Source: an uncultured Ignisphaera sp. (GTDB lineage: Archaea > Thermoproteota > Thermoprotei_A > Sulfolobales > Ignisphaeraceae). Taken from it: a stretch of DNA of 64,000 bases. The stretch is from the NCBI GenBank assembly GCA_938074605.1, contig CALJEI010000003.1, positions 1 through 64,000 of the forward strand, in the 5' to 3' direction. This document shows positions 26,493 through 35,236 of the stretch, piece by piece. Made by a program: the position numbers and the translations under genes. A model generated the notes under the pieces. It saw only the letters and a program-made list of their open reading frames with translations. It had not been told where the DNA came from and made no database searches. Each line of letters starts with the position of its first letter. The stretch's first letter is position 1.

Positions 26493-27911
26493 TTAATCCC
26501 TATAGATTTGGATTAGGGTATTGTAATCTATGCTATGTAGAGTTTCAGCATCTGGGGTGTACTCCGTTAATAAACCATCATTCAATTTATATAGCTTAAA
26601 TCCCCTTAGAAGTGATATTGAATCACTACTACTGATAGTCACTATTTTAGCACCTGGTATAGTCTCTAGGTAATCTATAAGGGCAATTCTATCAATATAT
26701 GTTAATCCTGAGAATGGTTCGTCAAGAAGAAAGATGTTGAATCCAGCAGCAAGCGATAGTGTTATAGCTAATTTTTCTTGCTGCCCCCAGGATAAATTGA
26801 ATGGAGTTTGGGTTAAATCGTCAAAGCCATAATTTCTAAGAATTGAGTATCCCTTGGAGTAACAGTCCTTTGAATTCCTACTGCTTCTACATATATTCTT
26901 CAATTCTTGTTCTATGGATTCCTCAGTAAAAAATAGTGTTATAAGCTGGGGTATATATATGGCTCTTCCAAACCTTTTTACATATCCCTTCTTAGGCTTT
27001 AGATAACCTGCTATAATTTTTAGCAATGTTGATTTTCCTGAACCATTGTTACCGTAAATTGCAATTCGATCCCATTCATTAATATGCATAGAAATATTTT
27101 TCAAAATTGGAATATCATTGTATCTAAACCAAACACCATTAATTTCAACAACCCTCTTATTGTTAAGAACACTACTTGCATTAGCTATTTTACTGTGAAA
27201 TAATGTATGATGTACTTTTTTTAGAATGTTTAGCGGTACCTCATTGAGTGAGCCATTTGAGAATTTTAGTACCCTGCTAACATGGTTTATTAGTGGTATA
27301 AATCTATGTTCAAATACTACTATTGTTATTCCACTGTTTTTCAGTCTAGCCAAAACATCTAGAAAGTTTTTAACACCTATATCGTCAAGCCACATGAAAG
27401 GTTCATCAAACATTACTATTTTTGGTTTTGAGAGCATGGCTTTAGCTATAGCAACTCTTTTGAGTTCACCACCAGAGAGTTCAAAATAAAGTCTATTAAG
27501 GATGTGTTTTATTCCTAGATATTTAGAGATTTCATCTAGAATTTCTTTTGCTTTTTCTCTAGCTCCATATATATGGAGGGAGTAGCTATAGAGATCTTCA
27601 TAAACATTTGGATATATAAAGTGTGTTCTTGGATCTTGGTTAACTATTTGAATAACTCTTCTAAGTTCTTCAACGCTATATTCCTCTAGTCCCCTACCAT
27701 CAGCTATTACTCTACCCCTAATTTCACCACCATAGATATTAACTCCTGTACCTACTAGGGTTCTAATCAGTGTTGTTTTCCCACATCCACTTTTACCAAT
27801 AATTAAAAGAGTTTCACCTTCATAAACATCTAGGTTGAGCGATTTTAAAATCCAGTCGCTATTTGGATATCTAAACCATAGATCCCTAACCTCTAGTACT
27901 TTTTTCACCAA
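26493..27911 (-). CDS. ecfA: ECF transporter fused double ATPase
   Basis: A 472-residue protein with two ABC ATPase domains in one chain. Domain 1: Walker A GKSGCGKTT (about residue 38), signature LSGGELKR, Walker B IVMFDEPFMWLDD. Domain 2: Walker A GNNGSGKST (about residue 288), a variant signature LSWGQQEK, Walker B IFLLDEPFSGL. This is the EcfA-EcfA' fusion powering vitamin or metal uptake. It overlaps the end of the S-component gene by about 20 bp (start GTG 27908 or TTG 27911) and is followed by ecfT. Cytoplasmic face of the membrane. Confidence 0.88.
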   Translation of the reverse strand: MVKKVLEVRDLWFRYPNSDWILKSLNLDVYEGETLLIIGKSGCGKTTLIRTLVGTGVNIYGGEIRGRVIADGRGLEEYSVEELRRVIQIVNQDPRTHFIYPNVYEDLYSYSLHIYGAREKAKEILDEISKYLGIKHILNRLYFELSGGELKRVAIAKAMLSKPKIVMFDEPFMWLDDIGVKNFLDVLARLKNSGITIVVFEHRFIPLINHVSRVLKFSNGSLNEVPLNILKKVHHTLFHSKIANASSVLNNKRVVEINGVWFRYNDIPILKNISMHINEWDRIAIYGNNGSGKSTLLKIIAGYLKPKKGYVKRFGRAIYIPQLITLFFTEESIEQELKNICRSSRNSKDCYSKGYSILRNYGFDDLTQTPFNLSWGQQEKLAITLSLAAGFNIFLLDEPFSGLTYIDRIALIDYLETIPGAKIVTISSSDSISLLRGFKLYKLNDGLLTEYTPDAETLHSIDYNTLIQIYRD

Positions 27912-28476
27912 CTACTATAACACCCATAGCTTTAACTATCTTTATTATAGATATTGAGAGTAGAGCTACATAGGCTGCAGCTATAGCATTGAATGCTACT
28001 ATATGAGGAAGTATAAATAGTGTGTAGCTCCATGCTTGCTCCCATGATTTTACCCACCCCATTATCAATAGCCAGTGTGGTGCAACTGCTAAATTTGCTA
28101 AACACATTATTGATACTCTAGATATTACTGCAATAACTATTAAAATTATTAGATCTTTTAAACCTATCGAGCTATACTTTTTAGCCGACCTTCTATACAT
28201 AATTGTTATGGGAAGATATGTAGAGAGTTCTGCTAAAACCTTCATCGCAGGTCCTATGGGGTCTATAAGACCCCCAAGGGCAAATATACCAATATAGAAA
28301 ACTGGAAGTCCAAAAGCTGTTGTTTCAAGTAGCGCTATAAATGCTGCTACAGCTAAAGGAACTCCACAGAGATCAAATTTTAGAAATGGGGCAGGGAGGT
28401 ATGGAATTTTAAATATGTGAAGCACTATTGCAGAAGCTATAAGGCCAGCTATAATAGCTACTCTTAAACTCCTCAT
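27886..28476 (-). CDS. ECF substrate-binding S component, RibU-like
   Basis: A 196-residue membrane protein with six hydrophobic segments. The early loop FLKFDLCGVPLAVAAF resembles the K-x-D-x-x-x-x-P element of riboflavin S components (RibU), and LIDPIGPAMKVLAELSTYLP corresponds to the next conserved helix. Riboflavin is therefore a reasonable but unproven guess; other S components share part of this pattern. First gene of the S-A-T operon, so the three genes make one complete transporter. Divergent from rpiA, 102 bp away. Confidence 0.7.
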   Translation of the reverse strand: MRSLRVAIIAGLIASAIVLHIFKIPYLPAPFLKFDLCGVPLAVAAFIALLETTAFGLPVFYIGIFALGGLIDPIGPAMKVLAELSTYLPITIMYRRSAKKYSSIGLKDLIILIVIAVISRVSIMCLANLAVAPHWLLIMGWVKSWEQAWSYTLFILPHIVAFNAIAAAYVALLSISIIKIVKAMGVIVVGEKSTRG

Positions 28477-28578
28477 ACCTTACTACCCTTAATACAATAT
28501 ACACTGGCTATGGTTTAAATTTAAAAATCTAGTTATCAATACCTATGTTATGCAAATGGATATAGATGTGGTGATTTT

Positions 28579-29316
28579 GTGGCCACATCAGATATCGAAT
28601 TAGCAAAAATGATGGCTGCTAGTAAAACTCTTGAAATTGTGGCTAGCCTAAGGCCTAGCATTATAGGTATTGGTACGGGGTCAACTGTAGATAAATTTAT
28701 AGATCTTCTATTTAGATCTAGGGATAGCAATATATTTAGAGATGCTGTATTTGTCTGTGCTTCACTGTATACAATGTATAGAGTTAGAGAGCTTGGATAT
28801 ACTGTTGTTACACCATCGGTAGTAGACCATATAGATGTCTATGTTGATGGTGCTGATGAGGTTGATAGAGAGCTAAATATGATTAAAGGGGGTGGAGGAG
28901 CCTTGACGCTAGAAAAAATTTTAGCCTATGCATCACTTAAACGAATATATGTTGTTGATTATACAAAACTTGTTCCTAGGCTTTGCCATAGACACCCCAT
29001 ACCTATAGAGGTACTTCAAGAAGCACTATCAATTGTATATAAAAAGCTTAAGCAACTCAATCTAAATCCAGTCATAAGAAGGGGGGATAGCGGTAAATAT
29101 AGCTTTATAGTAAGTGATACTAGGGGGGTTATAATAGATATCAGACCTACTACTGTTTCAAACTTTAAAGAGCTTGAGAAAACCTTAAAAATGATTCCAG
29201 GAGTTGTTGAAGTAGGTCTTTTTATAGATTTAGCAGATATTGTAGTGGTTGGTTATCCAGATAGGGTTGAGATTATCCATAGAGATACGTCTAGCCATAT
29301 ACAATATATTGTTTAA
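28579..29316 (+). CDS. rpiA: Ribose-5-phosphate isomerase A
   Basis: A 245-residue RpiA that interconverts ribose-5-phosphate and ribulose-5-phosphate. Motifs: IIGIGTGSTVDKFIDLL (substrate phosphate loop), HIDVYVDGADEVDRELNMIKGGGGALTLEK (the DGADEVD and KGGGGAL active-site blocks with catalytic Asp, Glu and Lys), and PGVVEVGLFIDLADIVVVG at the C-terminus. GTG start 3 nt after GGTGAT; a TTTAAATTTAAAA element at about 28513 is a likely promoter. Followed 50 bp later by a nucleotidyltransferase-domain gene. Confidence 0.93.
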   Translation: MATSDIELAKMMAASKTLEIVASLRPSIIGIGTGSTVDKFIDLLFRSRDSNIFRDAVFVCASLYTMYRVRELGYTVVTPSVVDHIDVYVDGADEVDRELNMIKGGGGALTLEKILAYASLKRIYVVDYTKLVPRLCHRHPIPIEVLQEALSIVYKKLKQLNLNPVIRRGDSGKYSFIVSDTRGVIIDIRPTTVSNFKELEKTLKMIPGVVEVGLFIDLADIVVVGYPDRVEIIHRDTSSHIQYIV

Positions 29317-29366
29317 TAGTTCTCTAAACCCCTTTAGCTAAGGGGAACTTCAATGGGTGTAGCAAT

Positions 29367-30368
29367 ATGGATATTGTAGAGGGTTTTTACTTTAAAATTT
29401 ATGACGATACTATATTCTATGTTAAGGGTGTGTCTCATCCAGTGGATAGAGTTGTTGCATTTCCAAAGTATATAAGGTCTGAACATGGTGATAGAACTAC
29501 ATATAGCGGGATTAGATATACTAAAATTGCAGATATAGCTTCAGAGTACAGATTTGTGTTAGAGATGTATAGCAGCTATATTGTTTATGATGATTACTTT
29601 GGTAGAGAGGTAGTACTTGTACCACTAAAAGATATAGTAGAGCTGTATAACCCTATTGATAAGGCGTTAAAAATTATTGTGGATAGACATGCTAAAAGTG
29701 TTTTAATGGATGCTAGAGACATGCTGACTGATATAATTAACTCAACTGGTGTTAAAAATATTGGCATCTCAGGATCCATTTTAGTTGATCTCTATAGAGA
29801 TGACTCTGATATAGATATTGTTGTTCTTAATGAAAGTGATGGTAGAAAGGTTTACAGTTTTCTTAGTGAGACTATAGATAGGCCTGGCTCTAAGATAAGG
29901 AAATATAGTGAGGATAGTCTTGCAAGACTTTATATAAATAGAGTTATTGAAACTCCTATAGGGTTTAAAGAATTTGTTGCTCAAGAGAGGAGGAGAGTTC
30001 TAGAGGGGTTGTATAGGAATAGGGAATACTTTATTCGTCTCATAGATAGAAGTAATACAGATGACATATATGGTGTGTATAGATGTAGAAAACTTGGTGG
30101 TGCAACTATGATGCTTAGAGTGGTGGATGCTAAAAGATCTATATATACACCGTGTAGATATGGTGTAGAGGTTCTAAAGGTTCTTGAGGGAGTTAATGTT
30201 GATGTTGAGGAGGTTTATAGTCTTAGAGGAAGATTTAATGAGATAGCTAATGAAGATGAAATTGTTATTGCTAGAGGCACTGTTGAGCTACTTGAATATA
30301 GGGGTGGCGATAGAAAATATAGATTATATCTTGGGGATCCAGGAGACTATATGTATTTGGTTAAATAA
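29367..30368 (+). CDS. Nucleotidyltransferase-domain protein (COG1665-like)
   Basis: A 333-residue protein with a pol-beta-type minimal nucleotidyltransferase core in its middle. The run NIGISGSILVDLYRDDSDIDIVVLNESDG (about residues 131-158) has the G-S and D-x-D metal motif. The N-terminal 110 residues, including VSHPVDRVVAFPKYI, and the C-terminal beta-rich domain ending EYRGGDRKYRLYLGDPGDY look like the archaeal COG1665 arrangement. Substrate is unknown. GGTGTA lies 5 nt before the ATG. Same strand as rpiA; possibly co-transcribed. Confidence 0.7.
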   Translation: MDIVEGFYFKIYDDTIFYVKGVSHPVDRVVAFPKYIRSEHGDRTTYSGIRYTKIADIASEYRFVLEMYSSYIVYDDYFGREVVLVPLKDIVELYNPIDKALKIIVDRHAKSVLMDARDMLTDIINSTGVKNIGISGSILVDLYRDDSDIDIVVLNESDGRKVYSFLSETIDRPGSKIRKYSEDSLARLYINRVIETPIGFKEFVAQERRRVLEGLYRNREYFIRLIDRSNTDDIYGVYRCRKLGGATMMLRVVDAKRSIYTPCRYGVEVLKVLEGVNVDVEEVYSLRGRFNEIANEDEIVIARGTVELLEYRGGDRKYRLYLGDPGDYMYLVK

Positions 30369-30375
30369 ATAGTGT

Positions 30376-31119
30376 TTAAAGTGGTTTAATTTCACTCATG
30401 TATTTCTCGATGTACAGTTTGTTTTTCTCAATACCACCAGGTATATTTGCGCTTACCCATACCTCAGGTTTAATACCTTTTTCCAATAGCTTTTCAATTG
30501 TTTTTATTGTTAGCATCTGCACTATAAAGGAGTTTATAATTGTTGAAACTGGGGCTACTCTTACCTCAAGACCTTCAATCTCTATAGCGGCATCGCCCTC
30601 AGGAACCTTATTATCTATAACTATATCTACAACTTCATAGAGTTTCTTACCAAGTGGATTTTCAGGGGGGATACTCTTTGAGAAACTAACTGATGTTATT
30701 CCAATGCTTTTTAGCCTCATGGACCTAGCCTCTATGGCAAGCTCAACAGGAAGAGTATTCTTACCAGAATTAGATATTATTAATAGTGTAGATTCTGGTT
30801 TTATAGTTATTGAAGCTAGAAGTGCTTTTGCATAACCTGATAATCTCTCTAGAAGGGAGCTTTTTAACGCACCATTTAGTACAGAAAGTGATATATCTAC
30901 TATTGGAAATACTCTCACTAAGCCACCAGCTCTATAAAACAAATCAAGAGCAACTGACATAGAGTGGCCAGTTCCAAATACATATATGAAACCATTATGT
31001 AGTATAGAGTTGCTTAGAATTTTAGCTGCACTATCTATATTATTTTTCTCTTCACTTAGTATTCTATCCATAATTTCAACTACTACATCTCTAAACTTTT
31101 TACAATAATCAATACCCAA
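30376..31119 (-). CDS. SIS-domain phosphosugar-binding protein
   Basis: A protein of about 247 residues of the SIS family (COG4821/UPF0309-like). The N-terminal helix is followed by GFIYVFGTGHSMSVALDLFYRAGG (sugar-phosphate-binding loop), TLLIISNSGKNTLPVELAIEARSM (second SIS motif, SNSG), VPEGDAAIEIEG, and a C-terminal helix bundle. Probably binds or isomerises an amino-sugar or sugar phosphate. TTG 31119 has GGTGTT 5 nt upstream; GTG 31137 is the longer alternative. Converges on the nucleotidyltransferase gene, 7 bp between stops. Confidence 0.78.
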   Translation of the reverse strand: MGIDYCKKFRDVVVEIMDRILSEEKNNIDSAAKILSNSILHNGFIYVFGTGHSMSVALDLFYRAGGLVRVFPIVDISLSVLNGALKSSLLERLSGYAKALLASITIKPESTLLIISNSGKNTLPVELAIEARSMRLKSIGITSVSFSKSIPPENPLGKKLYEVVDIVIDNKVPEGDAAIEIEGLEVRVAPVSTIINSFIVQMLTIKTIEKLLEKGIKPEVWVSANIPGGIEKNKLYIEKYMSEIKPL

Positions 31120-31202
31120 ATTACAACACCAAACCACTGTACCTCTAGAAGCTATTAAAATTTAGAATCAGCTTAAAATTAAATTGGCTTATTGAGGGTA
31201 TG

Positions 31203-31275
31203 GTATAGCTAGAGATTTGAACTTCTACCACCTTAAGGTTAAAGCCCTACTAGATTCATTGACTATAGGCTATAC
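31203..31275 (-). pseudogene. Degenerate tRNA-Lys(UUU) relic
   Basis: On the minus strand a 7-bp acceptor stem is perfect: GTATAGC at 31275-31269 pairs with GCTATAC at 31209-31203. Total length of 73 nt is exactly that of a tRNA. The middle reads AGGGCTTTAACCTTAAGG, matching the usual Lys arm GGGCTTTTAACCC minus one T of the anticodon. The T-loop TTCAAAT is intact, but its stem has an inserted A. The D-loop has lost its GG, and the arms are AT-rich, unlike a hyperthermophile tRNA. This is a decayed copy, not a working tRNA. Confidence 0.6.
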
Positions 31276-31462
31276 TCATATTCTCTTCCCATATGGTTTA
31301 ACTGTAACTATTTTTGATGGTATTACCACTTTGTTTTAAGGAGTTTAAACACTGCTTGGCTATAGTGAATGTGGGATTAAAATACATGGTATTTTAAGCA
31401 TTATTTATATCTAGAGGGCTTCTACAATCTATTCTATAAATACATTAAAGAATGCAGAATGT

Positions 31463-32560
31463 TTATGGATGGTGTTTCTCTAACCATTCTTTCTTCTTTT
31501 TCATATAGTGTAGATAGTTTTGATAGGATACATCTGGGGGTACTCTATGGTCTACTGTAGGTATGTATCCCCCTTCCTCCAAAAGGGGTGTCAACCTCTC
31601 TAACTCTCTATCAATAGCACTACCCCCAACTATTAGAGCTCTCTTATCTACACCACCCATGAGCAGTATCCTTTTACCAAATTTTTCTCTAAGCTTATAT
31701 GGATCTACATACCTTGCTTCAAGAGGAAACATACAATTAACACCAGCTTCAAGCCATCCAGGTACTAATGCATCTATATTTCCATCACAATCAACAACAA
31801 CAATCTTAACACCATATTCATGCAGTATTTCCGTAATTCTTTTGTATCTAGGCACCATAAACCTTTCAAATAGCTTTGGTGATAATAGTGGGCCCTTGCT
31901 ATATGCCATATCCTCCCAAAACCAAGCCCAATAAACTTTAATGTCTTTAAGAACTATCCTAAGGATTGAAATTGTTAAATCAATTATGGTGTCCATCATT
32001 TCTTCAATCCAGTCAGGCTCTTTATAGAAGGCTATAGATATTCTTTCAACACCCATAAGATTTCTTAGCCAACCATATAAGCTTCCTACAGATATTCTTA
32101 CTGGACAGTCTCTATTTCCATATTCTTCAATAATATCGTTCCAGTTTAGAGGAATTCGTCCAGGGGTTTTGGGGTCAAAGAAAGGTTTTATCCTCTTCCA
32201 ATCTTCTCTACTCCTTATTGGGTATCTGATATAGTGTGGTATTGTAGAAGTATAAACCTTTTTCACAAATATGCCTCCAAGACCATCGGCGACTACCTCC
32301 TTATCATCTTCTCTTCTTAGAGTGATTGAGGGTGGGTTTGGCCATATACCTATAGCAATAGGGAGATACTCAATACTCTCAAGACCCTCTAAACCAAGAT
32401 ATAGCTCAACATCTTTATCACTCTGTACTTCAATAGGTAGACCCTCCATATGCCATCTATCAATTGTCTCCTTCCAGTATCCAAATTCATAGTTAGGCAC
32501 TCTATCAACACTCTTAAACTCAAATGTTCTTAGAAAACGCTCTCTATGGCTTAACCCCAT
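31463..32560 (-). CDS. UroD-type corrinoid methyltransferase
   Basis: A 365-residue UroD-fold protein beginning MGLSHRERFLRTFEFKSVDRVP, the usual start of MtaA/CmuA-like methyltransferases. The C-terminal region has IVVVDCDGNIDALVPGWLEAG, FGKRILLMGGVDKRALIVGG, and YIPTVDHRVPPDV, the last being a signature of UroD-like methyltransferases linked to corrinoid proteins. It likely transfers a methyl group between a substrate or acceptor and the corrinoid protein encoded 11 bp upstream in the same operon. Acceptor and methyl donor are unknown. ATG with GGTGAG about 10 nt upstream. Confidence 0.78.
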   Translation of the reverse strand: MGLSHRERFLRTFEFKSVDRVPNYEFGYWKETIDRWHMEGLPIEVQSDKDVELYLGLEGLESIEYLPIAIGIWPNPPSITLRREDDKEVVADGLGGIFVKKVYTSTIPHYIRYPIRSREDWKRIKPFFDPKTPGRIPLNWNDIIEEYGNRDCPVRISVGSLYGWLRNLMGVERISIAFYKEPDWIEEMMDTIIDLTISILRIVLKDIKVYWAWFWEDMAYSKGPLLSPKLFERFMVPRYKRITEILHEYGVKIVVVDCDGNIDALVPGWLEAGVNCMFPLEARYVDPYKLREKFGKRILLMGGVDKRALIVGGSAIDRELERLTPLLEEGGYIPTVDHRVPPDVSYQNYLHYMKKKKEWLEKHHP

Positions 32561-32571
32561 TTAGAGTCCCC

Positions 32572-33228
32572 TCACCTTTTCTTCTCTTCAACCCATTTCC
32601 TACATATTACTGCACCTTCATAAGCATCTACACCACCTTCATCAGCACCAATCTCTTTAGCAAACTCCTTTGTTACAGCAGCACCACCAACAATAATCTT
32701 TACACTATCCCTTAGCCCAGCTTCCTTCAAAGCCCTAATAACCTTCTTCATATTTACAACTGTTGTTGTTAGTAGTGCAGACATACCGACTACATCAGGG
32801 TTATACCTCTGAACAGCTTCAACAAATTTTTCAGGAGAAACATCTACACCTAGATCAATAACCTCAAACCCCATCGACCTTAGAAACATTCCAAATAAAT
32901 TCTTACCTATATCATGAAGATCTCCCTCAACAGTACCAATAACAGCTCTTCCGATAACAGCACCACCTCCTTTAAGTAGAGGCTCTAGTATTTTAAAACA
33001 CTCTTTTACACATTCACCAGCCATTATAAGATCTGAAAGAAAATATTCATTCTCTTCATACTTTCTACCAATAATCTCCATAGCCTTAGCAATACTATCT
33101 ACAATCTCCTGAATACTAATACTAAGCTCTAGAGCATTTCTACACAGCATCGAAATGTTATCTAGATTAAGACTAACAATAGCATCTAGAATACTACCTA
33201 AAATACGATTTTTATCACAATGACCCAT
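32572..33228 (-). CDS. Methyltransferase-associated corrinoid protein
   Basis: A 218-residue two-domain corrinoid protein of the MtbC/MttC type. Residues 1-85 form the helical cap (AMEIIGRKYEENEYFLSDLIMAGE), and residues 90-218 the B12-binding domain. GTVEGDLHDIGKNLF contains the D-x-H-x-x-G signature with the lower cobalt ligand His, then MSALLTTTVVNMK and IIVGGAAVTKEFAKEIGAD follow. It carries the methyl group on cobalt between methyltransferase partners. Start ATG 33228 is 5 nt after GGGTG (a TTG 33240 is possible). Co-transcribed with the UroD-type partner; divergent from an MFS transporter. Confidence 0.85.
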   Translation of the reverse strand: MGHCDKNRILGSILDAIVSLNLDNISMLCRNALELSISIQEIVDSIAKAMEIIGRKYEENEYFLSDLIMAGECVKECFKILEPLLKGGGAVIGRAVIGTVEGDLHDIGKNLFGMFLRSMGFEVIDLGVDVSPEKFVEAVQRYNPDVVGMSALLTTTVVNMKKVIRALKEAGLRDSVKIIVGGAAVTKEFAKEIGADEGGVDAYEGAVICRKWVEEKKR

Positions 33229-33420
33229 GGATACACCCAAGTAACGTCTACAGATGGTTGTAGGTATAAATATCTATAGGCGGCAACTACTGTAAACTAG
33301 AGGTTGTGTCGTAATTTATTGTCTAATTGTATTCCTCACAAAAATCTACGACCATAATGTTTTTATTGTTAAGCTTTCGTATAGCTGATTAGATAATACA
33401 TTATTTTGGTGATTCAGGCA

Positions 33421-34626
33421 ATGAGTAAATTAATTTATGTGGTAGTTGGAGTAGCAACAGTACTGGTAGCTGGTTGGAGGATGAATCTCTCTATATTCTA
33501 TCCATATCTTATGGACTACTATGGAATTGATAGCGTTACATCTATAGCACTTTCAATTACTATATCGAGTGCCGTGGCGGCATTTTCATCATCTTTTTTA
33601 GGGGTATTATATGATAGAAGGGGCTCTGTACTACCACTATATATTGCTACTTTTACCCAACTACTATCAGCTTTTCTGGTGTGGTTTATGAAATTCTATC
33701 CATGGAGTATATCGATGTGGTTGTGGTATATGGGTGGTGCAATCATGGGTCTAGCCTTTCCTGCACTTATAATGAGTATTAATCCAACTATTATAAGAAT
33801 ATTCTCTACAAAACCTGATATAGCTCTTGCTATAATTCAGAGTAGCAATTATCTTGCTTTAACATTTTGGTCGCCAATAATATCGAGAATGGTTGTAGTT
33901 ATGGATGTATTTACAATATTCATATTACTATCTATTGCGTCTATCGCCATGATGCTTATTTGTATTAGGACCTATAGCGGCCTTGGAACTGTATATAGAT
34001 TGCAGCAAGAAGGGCAAAGCAGTCAGGTGATTCCAAGACTATTTATATTGATGCTAATTCCCATTTTCTTTATCGCTACATCATCTACAATGCTTTTACA
34101 GTTTATAGCACCAATAGTTACTGAATTCTGTGGAAATTTTGGCATAGATTTTGAGAAAGCTCTACAACACTATGTACCACTGGTTATGAGTGTTTCAGGA
34201 ATTTTACAGAGTTTAGGGGCATTTACATGGGGGTTAATATCTAGACGCATAGGGGTGTTAAAAACATTTCCACTCCTATATGCATTACAGGCGCTAACAG
34301 CATTTCTTATAGTGACTTTCTCTAGATTTAGCCTAGAGGCTACAATTATAGCATTCTGGCTAAGATTTTTAGTATTTGGAGGAGAACCTGTTATACACAT
34401 GGTATTAATACCTACATTGTTTGGACAGGAAAATATAGGGAGGTTGCTAGGGCTACAAACATCTATAGTAATGTTCTCCTCAATTTTAGGCCCGGTAATA
34501 GGGGGTTTAGCAAGAGACTTCACAAGAACATTTACAAACACAGTATTTCTTTCAGCAATTTTCTCCACAATAGCTACATTCATAGCACTATACATTGTGT
34601 TAACTAGAAGACGTCCATCGCGATAA
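33421..34626 (+). CDS. MFS transporter next to corrinoid methyltransferases
   Basis: A 401-residue MFS protein with 12 helices. FLGVLYDRRGSVLP after TM2 is motif A and GLISRRIGVLK its C-terminal echo; a cytoplasmic polar loop sits near residue 200. ATG 33421 is used because GGTGAT is 7 nt upstream. It is divergent from the corrinoid methyltransferase operon, about 190 bp apart, so it may import the methylated substrate (inferred from context). The overall pattern is close to oxalate/formate-type and monocarboxylate-type MFS proteins, but substrate is not readable. Confidence 0.78.
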   Translation: MSKLIYVVVGVATVLVAGWRMNLSIFYPYLMDYYGIDSVTSIALSITISSAVAAFSSSFLGVLYDRRGSVLPLYIATFTQLLSAFLVWFMKFYPWSISMWLWYMGGAIMGLAFPALIMSINPTIIRIFSTKPDIALAIIQSSNYLALTFWSPIISRMVVVMDVFTIFILLSIASIAMMLICIRTYSGLGTVYRLQQEGQSSQVIPRLFILMLIPIFFIATSSTMLLQFIAPIVTEFCGNFGIDFEKALQHYVPLVMSVSGILQSLGAFTWGLISRRIGVLKTFPLLYALQALTAFLIVTFSRFSLEATIIAFWLRFLVFGGEPVIHMVLIPTLFGQENIGRLLGLQTSIVMFSSILGPVIGGLARDFTRTFTNTVFLSAIFSTIATFIALYIVLTRRRPSR

Positions 34627-34852
34627 AACATATCTACTAGAATTATCATCAAAACACTATTTTCATGGTTACTAAGTTTTAATCCGACAAATGCCTTCTC
34701 ATCACATCTTCAGATCCAGGGGTAATCTTCATCCTATACAACTATCATATTCTAAATATTCTGTAATCTGGATTAAAATTCTATAACAATTAAGTAAATA
34801 TGTTTAGTATTGGTATTACATTATAATCTGTTTTAGCTTAATTTATGTAGTC

Positions 34853-34995
34853 ATGGGAAGTGGGATCCTCTTTAGTGATGAGAAACCTCTTGAGGAGTCT
34901 TATGAGTTGAATGACAAGTATTTTATATTCTTAAATTTTCTTACAGGCCTTTAATAACATTGGGATTAGCCTTTATAACACTAGCCTTTAAATAA
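34853..34995 (+). pseudogene. Frameshifted small membrane protein gene
   Basis: From ATG 34853 an open stretch reads MGSGILFSDEKPLEES then YELNDKYFIFLNFLTGL before a TAA. Shifting one base near 34951 continues directly into LITLGLAFITLAFK and a second stop at 34995. The combined product would be a 47-residue protein with a soluble N-terminus and one or two TM segments, so a one-base indel is the simplest account. The rest of the 34.6-35.2 kb gap shows no supported gene. Confidence 0.4.
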
Positions 34996-35236
34996 TCCTC
35001 TTGGTAAATCACATGGTTATTTCTTTAGCGCTAATAAGGTTTAGAATTCTTCTTTTAAAAATAAAACTATTTTTAGACTCCATATCTATATCTAGTTACC
35101 TTTTTGAAATTCCTTGTAGACACTATGTTATCTACTACTATAGTAAGGGGAATATGGATTAATAAAGCTTCCCGTAGAGAATATACTATAGTCTCTAATT
35201 CATGTAGTGCTACATAGTTAGGTTAGGTGTAAATTT

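Noticed and set aside
31203-31275. Reading the tRNA relic as an ochre (UUA) suppressor tRNA
   Set aside because: The anticodon loop is one base short relative to tRNA-Lys, the T stem has an insertion and the D-loop lacks its GG, so decay is the simpler explanation.
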